The translations under genes and the position numbers were made by a program. The notes below the pieces were generated by a model that did no database searches, was not told where the DNA came from, and saw only the letters and a list, made by a program, of their open reading frames with translations. A stretch of DNA of 64,000 nt from NCBI GenBank assembly GCA_947462255.1, contig CANHOA010000002.1:1-64000 (forward strand). Reading direction: 5' to 3'. The stretch comes from Flavobacteriales bacterium. GTDB lineage: Bacteria; Bacteroidota; Bacteroidia; Flavobacteriales_D; Crocinitomicaceae. Below are positions 28,862 to 39,637 of the stretch, in pieces; the first letter of the stretch is position 1, and every line of letters begins with the position of its first letter.

Positions 28862-29827
28862 ATGATAAGAAACAAAAAAATTTACACCTTTTACACACCA
28901 AAACAAGTATGCATAAATAAAATTAAGGACTTGTCTTTCTCACAATCGCCCTTAAAACCAAAATTGTTAATGGAGCGAATTAACTCCTTAGGTTTTTCTG
29001 AAATGCTCGATCAAAAAAGCGATTTTAAACCCTTAGAGAAAGAGAGTTTTTTTCTTGCACATTCAAAAGAATATGTTGAAAATGTATTCAATAAAACGGG
29101 AAATTACAAATCCAACAACCTACCATGGTCAAAAAATTTGGTGAATAGTCTTGGCTACACAAATGCATCATTATATCATGCAAAACGACATGCGATCTTG
29201 CATCCTGAAAGTGTAACCTTTGCACCTATATCAGGAATGCACCACGCAAGACCAACTAGCGGATCTGGATTTTGCACATTTTCAGGGCAAGTTATTTCTG
29301 CGATTAAAATATATGAGGAATTCGGTCTCTCTGGTGCTTATTTCGATTTAGATGGGCATTATGGAAACAGTATAGAAGATACGAGAGAATTTAATCCCTT
29401 GTTAAATAAAGCGATCCCTCAAGGCTGCAATGTAAACCCATTTGGAAATAACGAAGAATACACGGCTGATTTCGCAAGAAAATTAGTCTTGATTGGCAAT
29501 CAAATTAAATTAGGAAAAATACATTATGTTGTATTTGCACATGGTGCTGACAGCCACATGGATGACGATCTAGGATGGAATTGTGATACCTATCACTGGG
29601 TGAAATGTGCAGAAATGTTTGCAAACTGGGTGAACGAAATCTCTAATGAAATTGGGAAGCCCTTGCCTGTTACACTGGCTTTGTTCGGAGGATACCGGAA
29701 AAACAATTACACCGCAGTGCTAGATTTACACATTAAATCGATACTAAAAATTAGTAATATCGTTTGTGGAACAAGTTTCAAGGATAACTTAGAGATCCCT
29801 GAAAAATATCCAAGTCTAACAAAGTAA
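28862..29827 (+). CDS. histone deacetylase/acetoin-utilisation-like hydrolase
   Basis: GMHHARPTSGSGFCTFSG, YFDLDGHYGNS, HGADSHMDDDLG, FGGY. Confidence 0.82.
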   Translation: MIRNKKIYTFYTPKQVCINKIKDLSFSQSPLKPKLLMERINSLGFSEMLDQKSDFKPLEKESFFLAHSKEYVENVFNKTGNYKSNNLPWSKNLVNSLGYTNASLYHAKRHAILHPESVTFAPISGMHHARPTSGSGFCTFSGQVISAIKIYEEFGLSGAYFDLDGHYGNSIEDTREFNPLLNKAIPQGCNVNPFGNNEEYTADFARKLVLIGNQIKLGKIHYVVFAHGADSHMDDDLGWNCDTYHWVKCAEMFANWVNEISNEIGKPLPVTLALFGGYRKNNYTAVLDLHIKSILKISNIVCGTSFKDNLEIPEKYPSLTK

Positions 29828-29881
29828 AAAAATTCTTCGGTTTAAGAGATCCGCTCATGCACATTGTTCTATTTTTACCAC

Positions 29882-30634
29882 ATGGAATTAAATGAACTAA
29901 AGGAATTTCTTGATTTTAAAGCAGAGCAATATGAGAATCCTTCATTTTTGGAACACGATCCAATTCAACTTCCGCATAAATTTTCGCGAAAGGAAGACAT
30001 TGAAATCATAGGTTTTTTAATGGCTACAATCGCCTGGGGGAATCGAAAAAGCATCATCAATAGTGGGAATAAACTAATGGAGATAATGGGAAATTCACCC
30101 CATGACTTTATCATGGAATATACTAAAAAGAAGCCCTTTCATTTTGTGCATAGGACATTTAACACCGATGATTTAGATTTCTTTTTTCGTTCCCTACACC
30201 ATATGTATAAATCGAGTAATTTGGAATATGCTTTTTGTGGAGGAGATCAAAACAAGGACGTAAAAACTGCTATAAATCAATTTCGAACGGAATTTCTTTC
30301 AATTGAGCATCTTTCGCGGTCAGACAAACACGTATCGAATCCTCAAACCCAATCTGCCTGTAAGCGACTAATTATGTACTTACGTTGGATGATCCGAGAT
30401 TCGAAAAAAGGTGTCGATTTTGGAATTTGGAAAGGAATGCCCCCCTCCGAACTTTATATTCCACTAGATGTCCACACGGGAAACATCGCAAGAAAATTAG
30501 GAATGCTAAAACGAAAACAAAACGATTGGGCTACAAATGAAGAATTAATAGAAATATTAAGGGATTTCGATCCCATAGATCCCGCTAAATACGATTTCGC
30601 ACTGTTTGGATTAGGCGCTTTCGAAAAGTTTTAA
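29882..30634 (+). CDS. TIGR02757/DUF2400 family protein
   Basis: CKRLIMYLRWMIRDSKKGVDFGIWKGMPPSELYIPLDVHTGNIARKLGML signature. Confidence 0.9.
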   Translation: MELNELKEFLDFKAEQYENPSFLEHDPIQLPHKFSRKEDIEIIGFLMATIAWGNRKSIINSGNKLMEIMGNSPHDFIMEYTKKKPFHFVHRTFNTDDLDFFFRSLHHMYKSSNLEYAFCGGDQNKDVKTAINQFRTEFLSIEHLSRSDKHVSNPQTQSACKRLIMYLRWMIRDSKKGVDFGIWKGMPPSELYIPLDVHTGNIARKLGMLKRKQNDWATNEELIEILRDFDPIDPAKYDFALFGLGAFEKF

Positions 30635-30644
30635 TCTATAAAAA

Positions 30645-31334
30645 TTATTGTATGATTAAGGATTTTTCAGTTAGATAACCCAGCACTACTTTAGAAACAG
30701 AATCCACTTTTTCAGCTTTTACTTTTTGGTCATTTATCTCCTCACATTTCACATAATTATACCTGCCTTTATCCCACGAAAATAAACAATGATAAAAATA
30801 TTTCTGCTTGTCATAACGTTCGAAAAAGCGGATAACAATATCATCATACTCAGTTTTAGATTTTCTTCGCTCAATTATATAGCCATTAAAAGCATTAACC
30901 TGTTGTAATTTATTGTTTTTCCTTTCAAAAATCATAAATAAACGAGTTGGAAAAGCATGCACACCCGATCGAACCAATAGCATAAAACCATTCTGAAAAT
31001 CACTGTTGTTTTTCAATGGAAAAAATCGAAAAAAGCGCGGACTACATGCTGGCTCATCTAGATTGTTATTTTTTATGGTCAAGGTATCACAAATACCTAT
31101 TTCGTGAAGTAATCTTGGCTCATTACCTTGGGTAAAAGCATTCAAATTAAAATCAGTTGATATTTCTTTGCCCGGCAAACTAATTTTAGGTTTGACAGGA
31201 ATTGGTTTCTTTAATTTCCCAGGAACTAAATAATATAAAAGTCCAACACCAATTATACTTACCAATAAGATGATTCCTCTTCGATAAAATAGCTTTGATG
31301 ACTTTACTTTTCCGATTTCTTTATTTTGTGTCAT
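30645..31334 (-). CDS. hypothetical membrane-anchored protein
   Basis: One N-terminal TM segment, no recognised domain. Confidence 0.65.
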   Translation of the reverse strand: MTQNKEIGKVKSSKLFYRRGIILLVSIIGVGLLYYLVPGKLKKPIPVKPKISLPGKEISTDFNLNAFTQGNEPRLLHEIGICDTLTIKNNNLDEPACSPRFFRFFPLKNNSDFQNGFMLLVRSGVHAFPTRLFMIFERKNNKLQQVNAFNGYIIERRKSKTEYDDIVIRFFERYDKQKYFYHCLFSWDKGRYNYVKCEEINDQKVKAEKVDSVSKVVLGYLTEKSLIIQ

Positions 31335-31346
31335 AGAATAATCGTA

Positions 31347-32210
31347 TTAATTTATCTCAAATAATCGCCTTGCTTCTGCTTCTGCCAATGAGAATGCATG
31401 TTTATCAAGTGTATTATCTATATTATTTAGTGCCATCCAAAGCAGTAATTCTTCCGTGCCTAAGTTCCCAGTTAAGTCATCTTTGGCCATTGGACAGCCT
31501 CCCATTCCCTTAAGAGCAACATCAAATCTTCTACAACCCGCTCCAAATGCAGCATCTAACAACGAATAAGAATGATTAGGTTTCACATGGAAATGAGCAC
31601 CTAATTCTGTGGAAGGTAATTCTTTACTGAAAAGCTCAAATAAACCACGAACATTTTCAGCACTTGCACAACCTATCGTGTCGGAAAGTGCCAAAGTAGT
31701 TATTCCTAACTTATTTACAAGTTTTTCAGCCCAAGCAAGTGCCAAAATCGGACTCCATTCTTCTCCATATGGATTTCCAAAACCCATTGATAAATAGATA
31801 ATTAACTCTTTTCCCTTATTAGCGCTTAGCGCTTGAATTCGTTCAACAGTATCAAATGCATCTGCAATTGAGCTATTGGTATTCCGTTGTTGAAACTGTT
31901 CAGAGATAGAAAATGGAAAGCCTATACAATTAATTTCATCAAATTCTAATGCCTCTTTTGCCCCTCTTTCGTTGGCAATAATCGCTAATAATTTAGTCGT
32001 ATTATTTAGCTCCAAACCCTTTAAAACTGCTGCTGTATCTCGCAGTTGAGGTATTGCCTTTGGCGAGACAAAACTTCCAAAATCAATGGTGTCAAAACCA
32101 CATTTAAGTAAGCTATTAATGTACGTGATTTTATCCGCGGTCGGAATAAATTCAACAATCCCTTGCATAGCATCACGTGGACATTCAACAATTTTTATGC
32201 TACTGCTCAT
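31347..32210 (-). CDS. hydroxymethylglutaryl-CoA lyase-like
   Basis: [57 protein letters not shown]. Confidence 0.93.
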   Translation of the reverse strand: MSSSIKIVECPRDAMQGIVEFIPTADKITYINSLLKCGFDTIDFGSFVSPKAIPQLRDTAAVLKGLELNNTTKLLAIIANERGAKEALEFDEINCIGFPFSISEQFQQRNTNSSIADAFDTVERIQALSANKGKELIIYLSMGFGNPYGEEWSPILALAWAEKLVNKLGITTLALSDTIGCASAENVRGLFELFSKELPSTELGAHFHVKPNHSYSLLDAAFGAGCRRFDVALKGMGGCPMAKDDLTGNLGTEELLLWMALNNIDNTLDKHAFSLAEAEARRLFEIN

Positions 32211-33255
32211 TGATCTTCTTGGTTAAAATAGCTTTATTTATTCGTTTGTTCAAGAAAGGTCCTTCATAAATAAATCCCGTATAAAGTTGTAATAAACTCG
32301 CTCCAGCATTCAACTTTTCTATTGCATCAGCAGCAGAATGAATCCCGCCAACACCAATAATTGGAAAAGCACCTTTAGATTTATCGTGAATATAGCGAAT
32401 AACTTCGGTTGATCTTTTTTCCAGAGGCTTTCCTGATAAACCACCCGCTCCAATATTTTCAACCATTGCTGAGCTAGCCTTCAAGTCAGAACGATCGGTT
32501 GTGGTATTCGTAGCAACTAAACCATCTAACTTAATACTGAGCATTATTTCAATGATATCATCCAATTGCTCATTAGATAAATCCGGAGCTATTTTTAACA
32601 ATAGTGGCTTTTGTACAGGAAAGGTCGCGTTGACTTCCTGCAAGGCAACTAATAATTTATTTAAGGGTTCCTTTTCTTGTAAAGCTCGTAAATCCTTAGT
32701 ATTTGGAGAGGAAACGTTTACTACAAAATAATCAACATGATCAAATAATACCTTGAAGGAAGCAATATAATCAGATGTTGCATCTTCGTTTAAGGTGGCT
32801 TTATTTTTACCAATATTACCTCCAATAATGAGTTTTGAATTTGGGGATTTCTTTTTCAAATTTTCTACCGCAGCATGCATTCCATTGTTATTGAAACCCA
32901 TTCGATTAATAATCGCTTCATCTTTTTTCAATCGAAATAATCGTGGCTGATCATTACCCGGCTGAGCCAAAGGAGTTACCGTTCCAATTTCGACGAATCC
33001 GAAACCACAATATTCCATTTCGCGATAACAAGAGGCATTTTTATCAAATCCTGCAGCCAATCCAACAGGATTCGGGAAGTCAATGCCAAAAACTTTACGC
33101 ACTAACAATGGCGATTCGACACAAAAAAGACGTTTAAAGATATACTTAGAAAAAGGTAATTTTAAGGTGCCTTTTAGAAGCAATACAGTAAAGGAATGGG
33201 CTTTTTCGGCAGGAAGTAAAAAGAGAAGAGACCTAAAAAGGTTATATAAAACCAT
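32200..33255 (-). CDS. pyrD: quinone-dependent dihydroorotate dehydrogenase
   Basis: [47 protein letters not shown]. Confidence 0.96.
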   Translation of the reverse strand: MVLYNLFRSLLFLLPAEKAHSFTVLLLKGTLKLPFSKYIFKRLFCVESPLLVRKVFGIDFPNPVGLAAGFDKNASCYREMEYCGFGFVEIGTVTPLAQPGNDQPRLFRLKKDEAIINRMGFNNNGMHAAVENLKKKSPNSKLIIGGNIGKNKATLNEDATSDYIASFKVLFDHVDYFVVNVSSPNTKDLRALQEKEPLNKLLVALQEVNATFPVQKPLLLKIAPDLSNEQLDDIIEIMLSIKLDGLVATNTTTDRSDLKASSAMVENIGAGGLSGKPLEKRSTEVIRYIHDKSKGAFPIIGVGGIHSAADAIEKLNAGASLLQLYTGFIYEGPFLNKRINKAILTKKINEQ

Positions 33256-33287
33256 ATAACTTTTACAACGAATAAAAAATTAAACTT

Positions 33288-34244
33288 TTAAACCTTGTAT
33301 TTACCTGACGATTTGGAAAGAGATTTAGATCGCTGACGACCATAATCTTTATAAGTAATGTTTCGGGTAATTACGAAGTTAAGCTGGTAAAAAGCATCCT
33401 TTTGTTTTGAATCACCGCGCTGATATGAAGCACCAAACCAGTCAAAAACAATAGGATTGCCCGGAGTGCTCTGAGTTACACTGTAGTCAGATGGATTTGC
33501 CACAAGAGCATGTTCAGGAGTAAATAATGAGGGATCTGCATAAACAGTGGAAACGTCATCTATATAATCTGAGAATGTTTTAACATATGATGCCTCAATA
33601 CCAAATCTCCAAGAAGTACCAAGCCCAAAACGAACACCAACTCCCATAGGGATGGTCAAGGTAATTGGGGAATACGGTTTGGATTGACCTTCCGTTTTTA
33701 TATCCCGAAGATTATACACTTTTCCGTTATATTCTCCTTTAGGATTAAAATAAGCAGCACCAAGTCCTGTAAATAAATAATATTGCTGATTTTTATTTTT
33801 TCCTTTTGCTTTACCAGGAAGTGAATACGTTGGAGAAAATTTTTCAACGGAAAAAGCGATCCATTCAATGCGTTGCTGAAGTTCAAATACACCTGTCTTG
33901 AAATTTAAATTTCGAGCATTTCGGATGGATTCCTCAGATAATTTATCATCGCCTTTCAAGGTAAAATAACTAAGCTTAGTAGTGGTTGCAAAAGAAGGGT
34001 GAAAACGATAACGAAATCCTATCATACCATTTATTCCTGTTGATGGCCAATCGATATCTTTCATACTGTAATCAATACCGGCCGTAGCACCACCGCCCAA
34101 ATCGCCATTAAATTGAGTAGCGCCAAATCCAAAAATAATTTCTTTTTTATTTAAAGACCAATTTTTTTGAGAATTAAAATTAATGTGCTGAGCACTCAAA
34201 AAAGTTAGGGAGAAAATCGAAAATAGAATGAATACAAATTTCAT
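33288..34244 (-). CDS. outer membrane beta-barrel protein (DUF6089-like)
   Basis: Signal peptide, EIIFGFGATQFNGDLGGG, beta-barrel pattern. Confidence 0.78.
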   Translation of the reverse strand: MKFVFILFSIFSLTFLSAQHINFNSQKNWSLNKKEIIFGFGATQFNGDLGGGATAGIDYSMKDIDWPSTGINGMIGFRYRFHPSFATTTKLSYFTLKGDDKLSEESIRNARNLNFKTGVFELQQRIEWIAFSVEKFSPTYSLPGKAKGKNKNQQYYLFTGLGAAYFNPKGEYNGKVYNLRDIKTEGQSKPYSPITLTIPMGVGVRFGLGTSWRFGIEASYVKTFSDYIDDVSTVYADPSLFTPEHALVANPSDYSVTQSTPGNPIVFDWFGASYQRGDSKQKDAFYQLNFVITRNITYKDYGRQRSKSLSKSSGKYKV

Positions 34245-34346
34245 TTTAATAAATTATGGTTCAAATATAACAAAAAAAACCAATCTACCGCAAAACTACA
34301 AAGTAGTATTGAGATAAACTGGTTAAATCTAAAAAATAATTCCGAA

Positions 34347-34529
34347 TTATATCAACAACATATACAAAGAAATTCCTCCTATTATTGAAGATAAACCTAC
34401 GGCTCCATAAAACCATGGATTTATCCATTTTTTCTTTGTGGGTAAACTCGATAAGATTTTATTAAAATCTTGTCTTGAATTGATTTCAGCTGATGTTACC
34501 TCTTTTTTGTCGATATAAATTTTTACCAT
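34347..34529 (-). CDS. small single-TM protein
   Basis: 60-aa ORF immediately downstream of the sigma factor gene, C-terminal TM. Confidence 0.55.
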   Translation of the reverse strand: MVKIYIDKKEVTSAEINSRQDFNKILSSLPTKKKWINPWFYGAVGLSSIIGGISLYMLLI

Positions 34530-34536
34530 AATTACA

Positions 34537-35109
34537 TTATTTAGTCTTATTAAAAAGTTCTTTTAATTTAAGTATTGCTCTAAACGTTTTCACTTTCGCA
34601 TTATTTTCTGTTAATCCTATAATTTCACCTATTTCTTTAAATGATCTCTTCTCGAAAAAGCGCATTTCAATTAATTGTAATTGATTTTCTTTCAGTAAAG
34701 GCAAACATTTTAATAATTTGGCTTTATTCACTTCAGAGTAGTCTTCGATAAATTCCTCGATTACTTGAGCTATTTGTACGGAGTCAATTTTAACTGTTCT
34801 CTGTGCTTGCTTATCACGAAAAGATTGATACAATTCACTTTTAGCAATTCGAAACAACCAAGAAGAAAAAGGAACGCCACGAAATTCATATCGGCTTAGA
34901 TTCGTTAAAGCTTTTACAAAAACACAAGATGTGATGTCGTAAGCTACCTCTTCTTCGTCTACTCTTTTGTTAATATACCGGAATATTGATTCGTAGTATT
35001 TTTTGTACAAAGGAGCAAAATGAGAAGGGTTTAACTTGGCCTTTTCGATAAGTTGGTTTTCCTCTTCAAGACGTAAAGTATCTTGGTAATACATCATGTT
35101 AATAGCCAT
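34537..35109 (-). CDS. RNA polymerase sigma-70 family (ECF-like) factor
   Basis: Region 2 (YKKYYESIFRYI...VFVKALTN...WLFRIAKSELYQSFRDK) and region 4 (EMRFFEKRSFKEIGEIIGLTENNAKVKTFRAI). Confidence 0.9.
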   Translation of the reverse strand: MAINMMYYQDTLRLEEENQLIEKAKLNPSHFAPLYKKYYESIFRYINKRVDEEEVAYDITSCVFVKALTNLSRYEFRGVPFSSWLFRIAKSELYQSFRDKQAQRTVKIDSVQIAQVIEEFIEDYSEVNKAKLLKCLPLLKENQLQLIEMRFFEKRSFKEIGEIIGLTENNAKVKTFRAILKLKELFNKTK

Positions 35110-35220
35110 AGTACTTAGTTTTAATTTATTTTTTTTTTAACCTGGAGAAAGTAAAGCTTGCAGTCTTTACAAATCGATAACGCAACTTGTAAAATAAAGT
35201 AACAAAAAAAATAAAAAAAA

Positions 35221-37317
35221 TTAAAGGGAAATTCTCAACTGTACAATTAAGTCAGTCTTACGACTGCCTATAATGCCCTCTGCTCCTGAGCTAATTGATG
35301 TTCTGTTGTTATATAAAAATACGCCATAACGTACCCACAAATCACAATGTCGAAGAAATGAATAGCGAATTAAAACATAAGCCCTACTCCCCTGATAATA
35401 ATATGCCGGAACAGCAAAAGCATACAGGGCATTATTCTCGAAAGAATATAATCTTGTATCATAATCATCCGTATCAAATAAAGCATAGCGTAAGGAAAAA
35501 TCCAATGGAAAACTTTTAGGCTTGTACAAAAGATCCTGAGTTATAAGCATTCCTCTTTTCTGACCTGTACTGTTTCGATGAACGGTAACAAATTCAATTC
35601 GAGATTTAAACGTAAACGATTCATTGATAACATAGGAAAGGTTTATTCGATAATTTCGCTGCAATACATCCTCTAGAGGCGTTACATTTCCTAAATAATC
35701 TCGGCTATTTTTTTCTTTCAATTGTTGCCTAAATCTTACGTAAATTTCAAAAATTTTATTCGGCTTATAACTAGGTTGAAGTAAAAACTCATGCCCTCTT
35801 GATGGAGCGTCAACACCATATTTCATCCATGGAAATTGAAAAACATCTACATAACCATTTAATGACCATGCAGAGGCAAGCTTTAGTTTTATTCCTGTGT
35901 ATAAACCCTTTTCATTTTGTGTATTGCTTCCCTCGGAAAACCCTGCATTGTAAAATGTTTGATAGTCTTTTTGATAGTCTCGGTATAAAATACCAATACT
36001 AGCTCTAGGATCAAGGGCGATCATAGCGCCATGCACCATTGCCCACCCAGATTTAAATTGATTAAGATCGGTATTCCATACTTTTGATACCTCTCCAAAG
36101 ATGTTTATGTTTTTAATGTTGTAAGAGTAGTCACCACTAAAAGAAAAATTTTGCTTGCCGCGAAAATCAAATTGATTATAAAGCTGAATAGATTTTTCGT
36201 AGGGTTTGTCATACCCTTGATACACACCTGCTAATCCTAATTTTAATCCTGATTTAGCGTATTTTAAATTTAATCCAGCTATATTTTCTCGCAATGAATT
36301 CATCTTATCAATTTCCCTATTTGTACGATGTAAACCAGATAAATCAATGGTTGAGATAAACTCAAGATCTTCATAAGTAGAATCAGCTATGGATGATGCA
36401 TCCACCATTTTTGACGAAGCGAAGGCTAACAAGGAGAAACTCTTTACACCAAAATCGAAAGCAATACCTCGAAGAAATCTAGCTTCGTCGACGGAGGTAT
36501 AAGGTCGTAAAGGAATCGCCGATCGTTTCATAGTAGCAATATCCGATGTTTTACCAAAGGCATAGCTCGACCATACATTCAACCCTTGTCCAACTTGTAC
36601 TTGATAATCACCAATTACAGCAGACCGAAGGTATTTTCCACCTTTAAAAAAGGCATGGGCAGAATAAAAATCAAACCCATTTTTTTGTGCTCCCGCAAAA
36701 AATTGCTCTCCTGCGTCTTTTTCAGCCGTTACTCCAACACTAATGTTGGTTTTATAGGTATATCGAAATCGAGTGTAGTAACGATCACCATTGCCTTTAT
36801 AATAATTATTAGAATTAGCCATGATAGAATCCGAAACCTTAACATATCCTCCTTTTTCCTCCACCATGGGCTGATAACGCAAAAACATCTCGTATTTTCC
36901 TCCTTTCAGTGCTTCTTTCAAAGTGATGTGAAGATTATCAAATTTATCGTCAATTTGAATAAAAGGTAATACTAATTGAATAGTAGTCAATTCCCAATAT
37001 TTTAAGCCTTGCAATTCATATATCGAAATGAATTTTCCAAATAACTTACGGTGCAGAATTAAATCATTTATTTGGACACTCGTTAATAAACCTAATTCTT
37101 CTAAATCTTCACCGGTAGTGGCATTCAAATTTATAGGATGATCATAGAAATAATTTAGTTGCTCAATGTAATTAGTTAAATCGATATCTTCAGATTGCAA
37201 TTGCTCCGAAATAAATTCAATTCGCTGTTGAATCACTTCACTTTTTACTTGTGCAATCGATTGGTATGAGGCGCAAAGAAATAATAAAAAGAAGCAGCAT
37301 TTTTTTACCATAATCAC
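35221..37317 (-). CDS. helix-hairpin-helix domain fused to predicted outer-membrane beta-barrel
   Basis: Signal peptide; LNATTGEDLEELGLLTSVQINDLILHRKLFGKFISIYELQGL (HhH); long barrel-like remainder ending in aromatic strands. Confidence 0.8.
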   Translation of the reverse strand: MIMVKKCCFFLLFLCASYQSIAQVKSEVIQQRIEFISEQLQSEDIDLTNYIEQLNYFYDHPINLNATTGEDLEELGLLTSVQINDLILHRKLFGKFISIYELQGLKYWELTTIQLVLPFIQIDDKFDNLHITLKEALKGGKYEMFLRYQPMVEEKGGYVKVSDSIMANSNNYYKGNGDRYYTRFRYTYKTNISVGVTAEKDAGEQFFAGAQKNGFDFYSAHAFFKGGKYLRSAVIGDYQVQVGQGLNVWSSYAFGKTSDIATMKRSAIPLRPYTSVDEARFLRGIAFDFGVKSFSLLAFASSKMVDASSIADSTYEDLEFISTIDLSGLHRTNREIDKMNSLRENIAGLNLKYAKSGLKLGLAGVYQGYDKPYEKSIQLYNQFDFRGKQNFSFSGDYSYNIKNINIFGEVSKVWNTDLNQFKSGWAMVHGAMIALDPRASIGILYRDYQKDYQTFYNAGFSEGSNTQNEKGLYTGIKLKLASAWSLNGYVDVFQFPWMKYGVDAPSRGHEFLLQPSYKPNKIFEIYVRFRQQLKEKNSRDYLGNVTPLEDVLQRNYRINLSYVINESFTFKSRIEFVTVHRNSTGQKRGMLITQDLLYKPKSFPLDFSLRYALFDTDDYDTRLYSFENNALYAFAVPAYYYQGSRAYVLIRYSFLRHCDLWVRYGVFLYNNRTSISSGAEGIIGSRKTDLIVQLRISL

Positions 37318-38162
37318 TTCATTAGATAAGTGAAGGAGAAATTAGGTGACCAACCTAAAATCTGATGGTATGCGCTCCCTAAATCGAGTTGAAACTGTTC
37401 TTTGAATCGATAGCCTAAGCCAGCGCTTAATTCAATCGGTTGAGTTGCAAAGCCACCTCGCAAGAAAAGTTTCCTAATCGGACTATATTCGATACCCGTT
37501 TTGAAACGAACTGGAAATTCGATGTTTTTTTCAAGCTCAGCTACTAGCATTACTTTTTCAGAAAAAGTATACTGTGTACCTAAGCGCATTAAAGTGCTTA
37601 GCCTATCCTCGCCAAATTCGGATATTTTTGTTCGAGTTAAATTAAAAACACTAAAGGCCACTTTCCAGTTATCCGTAATGTTGGCTCTAAGGCCAAGCTC
37701 AGCTGTCAAAGCATCTTTTCTGCCATAAGCATCAGTCAATCTTACCTGATGATAATTAAGTTGTACACCACAAGATAAAAATTCTGCTAATTTCATGCTG
37801 TAGCCTAGACCTAATCGATTCGTTCGGAAGTTCTTAAATCCAAAACTTTGGAGACCAAAGGATATAACACCGACCTTTAGAGGCAAAGCCACTACGAAAC
37901 CCTGAGATTGTAGCTCCTTGAGTAAAAATCGATTTTCGTAAGATAAGCCAAGACCCAATTTCTTTACAGAAACTAAATTGGCTGGATTATGATGATAGGC
38001 CCAAATATCGTCAATGGCTACACTTGCGTTTCCTAGTGCATGTGAACGACTCCCCATTGGCAACCAACCTTGACCAAACGAAAATTGAAGGGAGAAAATA
38101 AAAATGGTCATCAAAAAAATCCGATCTCTAATATTAATCATTCGAGACAAAGTGAAATGCAT
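37314..38162 (-). CDS. PorV/PorQ-like outer membrane protein
   Basis: MGSRSHALGNASVAIDDIWAYHHNPANL (FadL/PorV-like N-terminus), 4-bp overlap with downstream CDS. Confidence 0.75.
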   Translation of the reverse strand: MHFTLSRMINIRDRIFLMTIFIFSLQFSFGQGWLPMGSRSHALGNASVAIDDIWAYHHNPANLVSVKKLGLGLSYENRFLLKELQSQGFVVALPLKVGVISFGLQSFGFKNFRTNRLGLGYSMKLAEFLSCGVQLNYHQVRLTDAYGRKDALTAELGLRANITDNWKVAFSVFNLTRTKISEFGEDRLSTLMRLGTQYTFSEKVMLVAELEKNIEFPVRFKTGIEYSPIRKLFLRGGFATQPIELSAGLGYRFKEQFQLDLGSAYHQILGWSPNFSFTYLMK

Positions 38163-38359
38163 TAATTCTATTTAAGTTGTTTAACAAAGGCCTAAAATTA
38201 CGTTTTATATCCTAAAAAAAGTACATTTGAGTTAATGATAGTAAAAAATAATCAAGCGTTGATTTAACCTTAAAAATAACCTCGATATCTATTCACAAAT
38301 TAAACTCGAGCAACTAAGATTTCCTCAACTGTTGTATATTTGAAAAATAATTAATTATC

Positions 38360-39637
38360 ATGTCAAGCCCCACAGCAAAAAATACTTCTGATCGTGAATT
38401 TGATTGGAAAGAAAAAGTTCTTGGTGAATTGAATAAAGGCGATGTCACCCATAATTTTCATAATAAAATTGAAGATGTATTTATTACGATCGAAGATGGC
38501 CTGTCGCATTCTTCTGTCGAAGTAAATAGTTGGAATACCGCTGCCTCTAATGATTGGAAAATAAGTGCTGAATTCGATATTTTAGATGAAAAAAAGAGCA
38601 ATCAAACTATATTAGAAACATTACTTAATGGGGCAGATACAATTTATTTTTCAACAAGTAAATCTTCACTAGATTGGGATGTTTTATTTAAAGAAATTGA
38701 ATTCCAATACATTCAAATTTTTATATCTATCGCTGATCAAAAGCTATTTGCATCCTTTAAGAGCTGGTATAAGCATCAAGAAAATATAACTGTACTCGTC
38801 AACTTTATGAGTGTTAATGATCCTACGGAATTTATACACACTATTGCGTCAAGTCAGGTTCCCATTAAAATAGTAGCGGATGGATTTTCACTCCAACAAT
38901 GCGGTGCCAATGCAAAACAAGAACTTGCTTTTATTATAAACAACCTACACGAATCCATTTTATTACTTGGTGAGCATAAAAACATTGGCTTTCAATTCCA
39001 TGTTGGTATTGGTTCAAATTTCATGATAGAAATTGCGAAATTCCGAGCACTAAAGAGCCTAGCGAATACTGTCTTACATGCCTATGATGTACCAACCAAT
39101 TCCTTTGAAATAGTTGGTATTATTGGATGGACTAACAAATCGCTAAAAGATTCAACTACCAATCAACTTAGGCAAACTACAGAAGCATTATCGGCGGTAA
39201 TAGGAGGTGTTGATTACCTTCAAATTCATCCATTCGATGGTCAAAGTAATAATGGGACAACTATCTTTTCTCAACGAATGGCACTCAATATATCGTCCAT
39301 TTTAAAAGAAGAAAGTTATCTAAAATTAGTGAAAGATACCTATAGAGGAAGTCATTATGTTGAAAATCTGACTGAAAAAATAGGTGATGATGCCTGGGAT
39401 ATCTTTAAACAGTTAGCCTCTTTTAATGAATTTATATCTTCAGAAAAAATAGATTTCATCGCTGGAATGGTGCGTAAAACGACAAAGCAACGTTGCGAAG
39501 AATTCATTCAAAAAGAAAGGAAAATGATCGGCATGAACGTTTTTCAAGATTTAGATCTAAATGCCAACAAATGGAAAGAAGAGAAAACATTTCTTGGATT
39601 AGAAACATTCCGTTATGATAAAATTGAGATGCTATGA
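38360..39637 (+). CDS. mutA: methylmalonyl-CoA mutase small subunit
   Basis: Mutase-like sequence without B12 domain, overlapping start of mutB (ATGA). Confidence 0.9.
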   Translation: MSSPTAKNTSDREFDWKEKVLGELNKGDVTHNFHNKIEDVFITIEDGLSHSSVEVNSWNTAASNDWKISAEFDILDEKKSNQTILETLLNGADTIYFSTSKSSLDWDVLFKEIEFQYIQIFISIADQKLFASFKSWYKHQENITVLVNFMSVNDPTEFIHTIASSQVPIKIVADGFSLQQCGANAKQELAFIINNLHESILLLGEHKNIGFQFHVGIGSNFMIEIAKFRALKSLANTVLHAYDVPTNSFEIVGIIGWTNKSLKDSTTNQLRQTTEALSAVIGGVDYLQIHPFDGQSNNGTTIFSQRMALNISSILKEESYLKLVKDTYRGSHYVENLTEKIGDDAWDIFKQLASFNEFISSEKIDFIAGMVRKTTKQRCEEFIQKERKMIGMNVFQDLDLNANKWKEEKTFLGLETFRYDKIEML

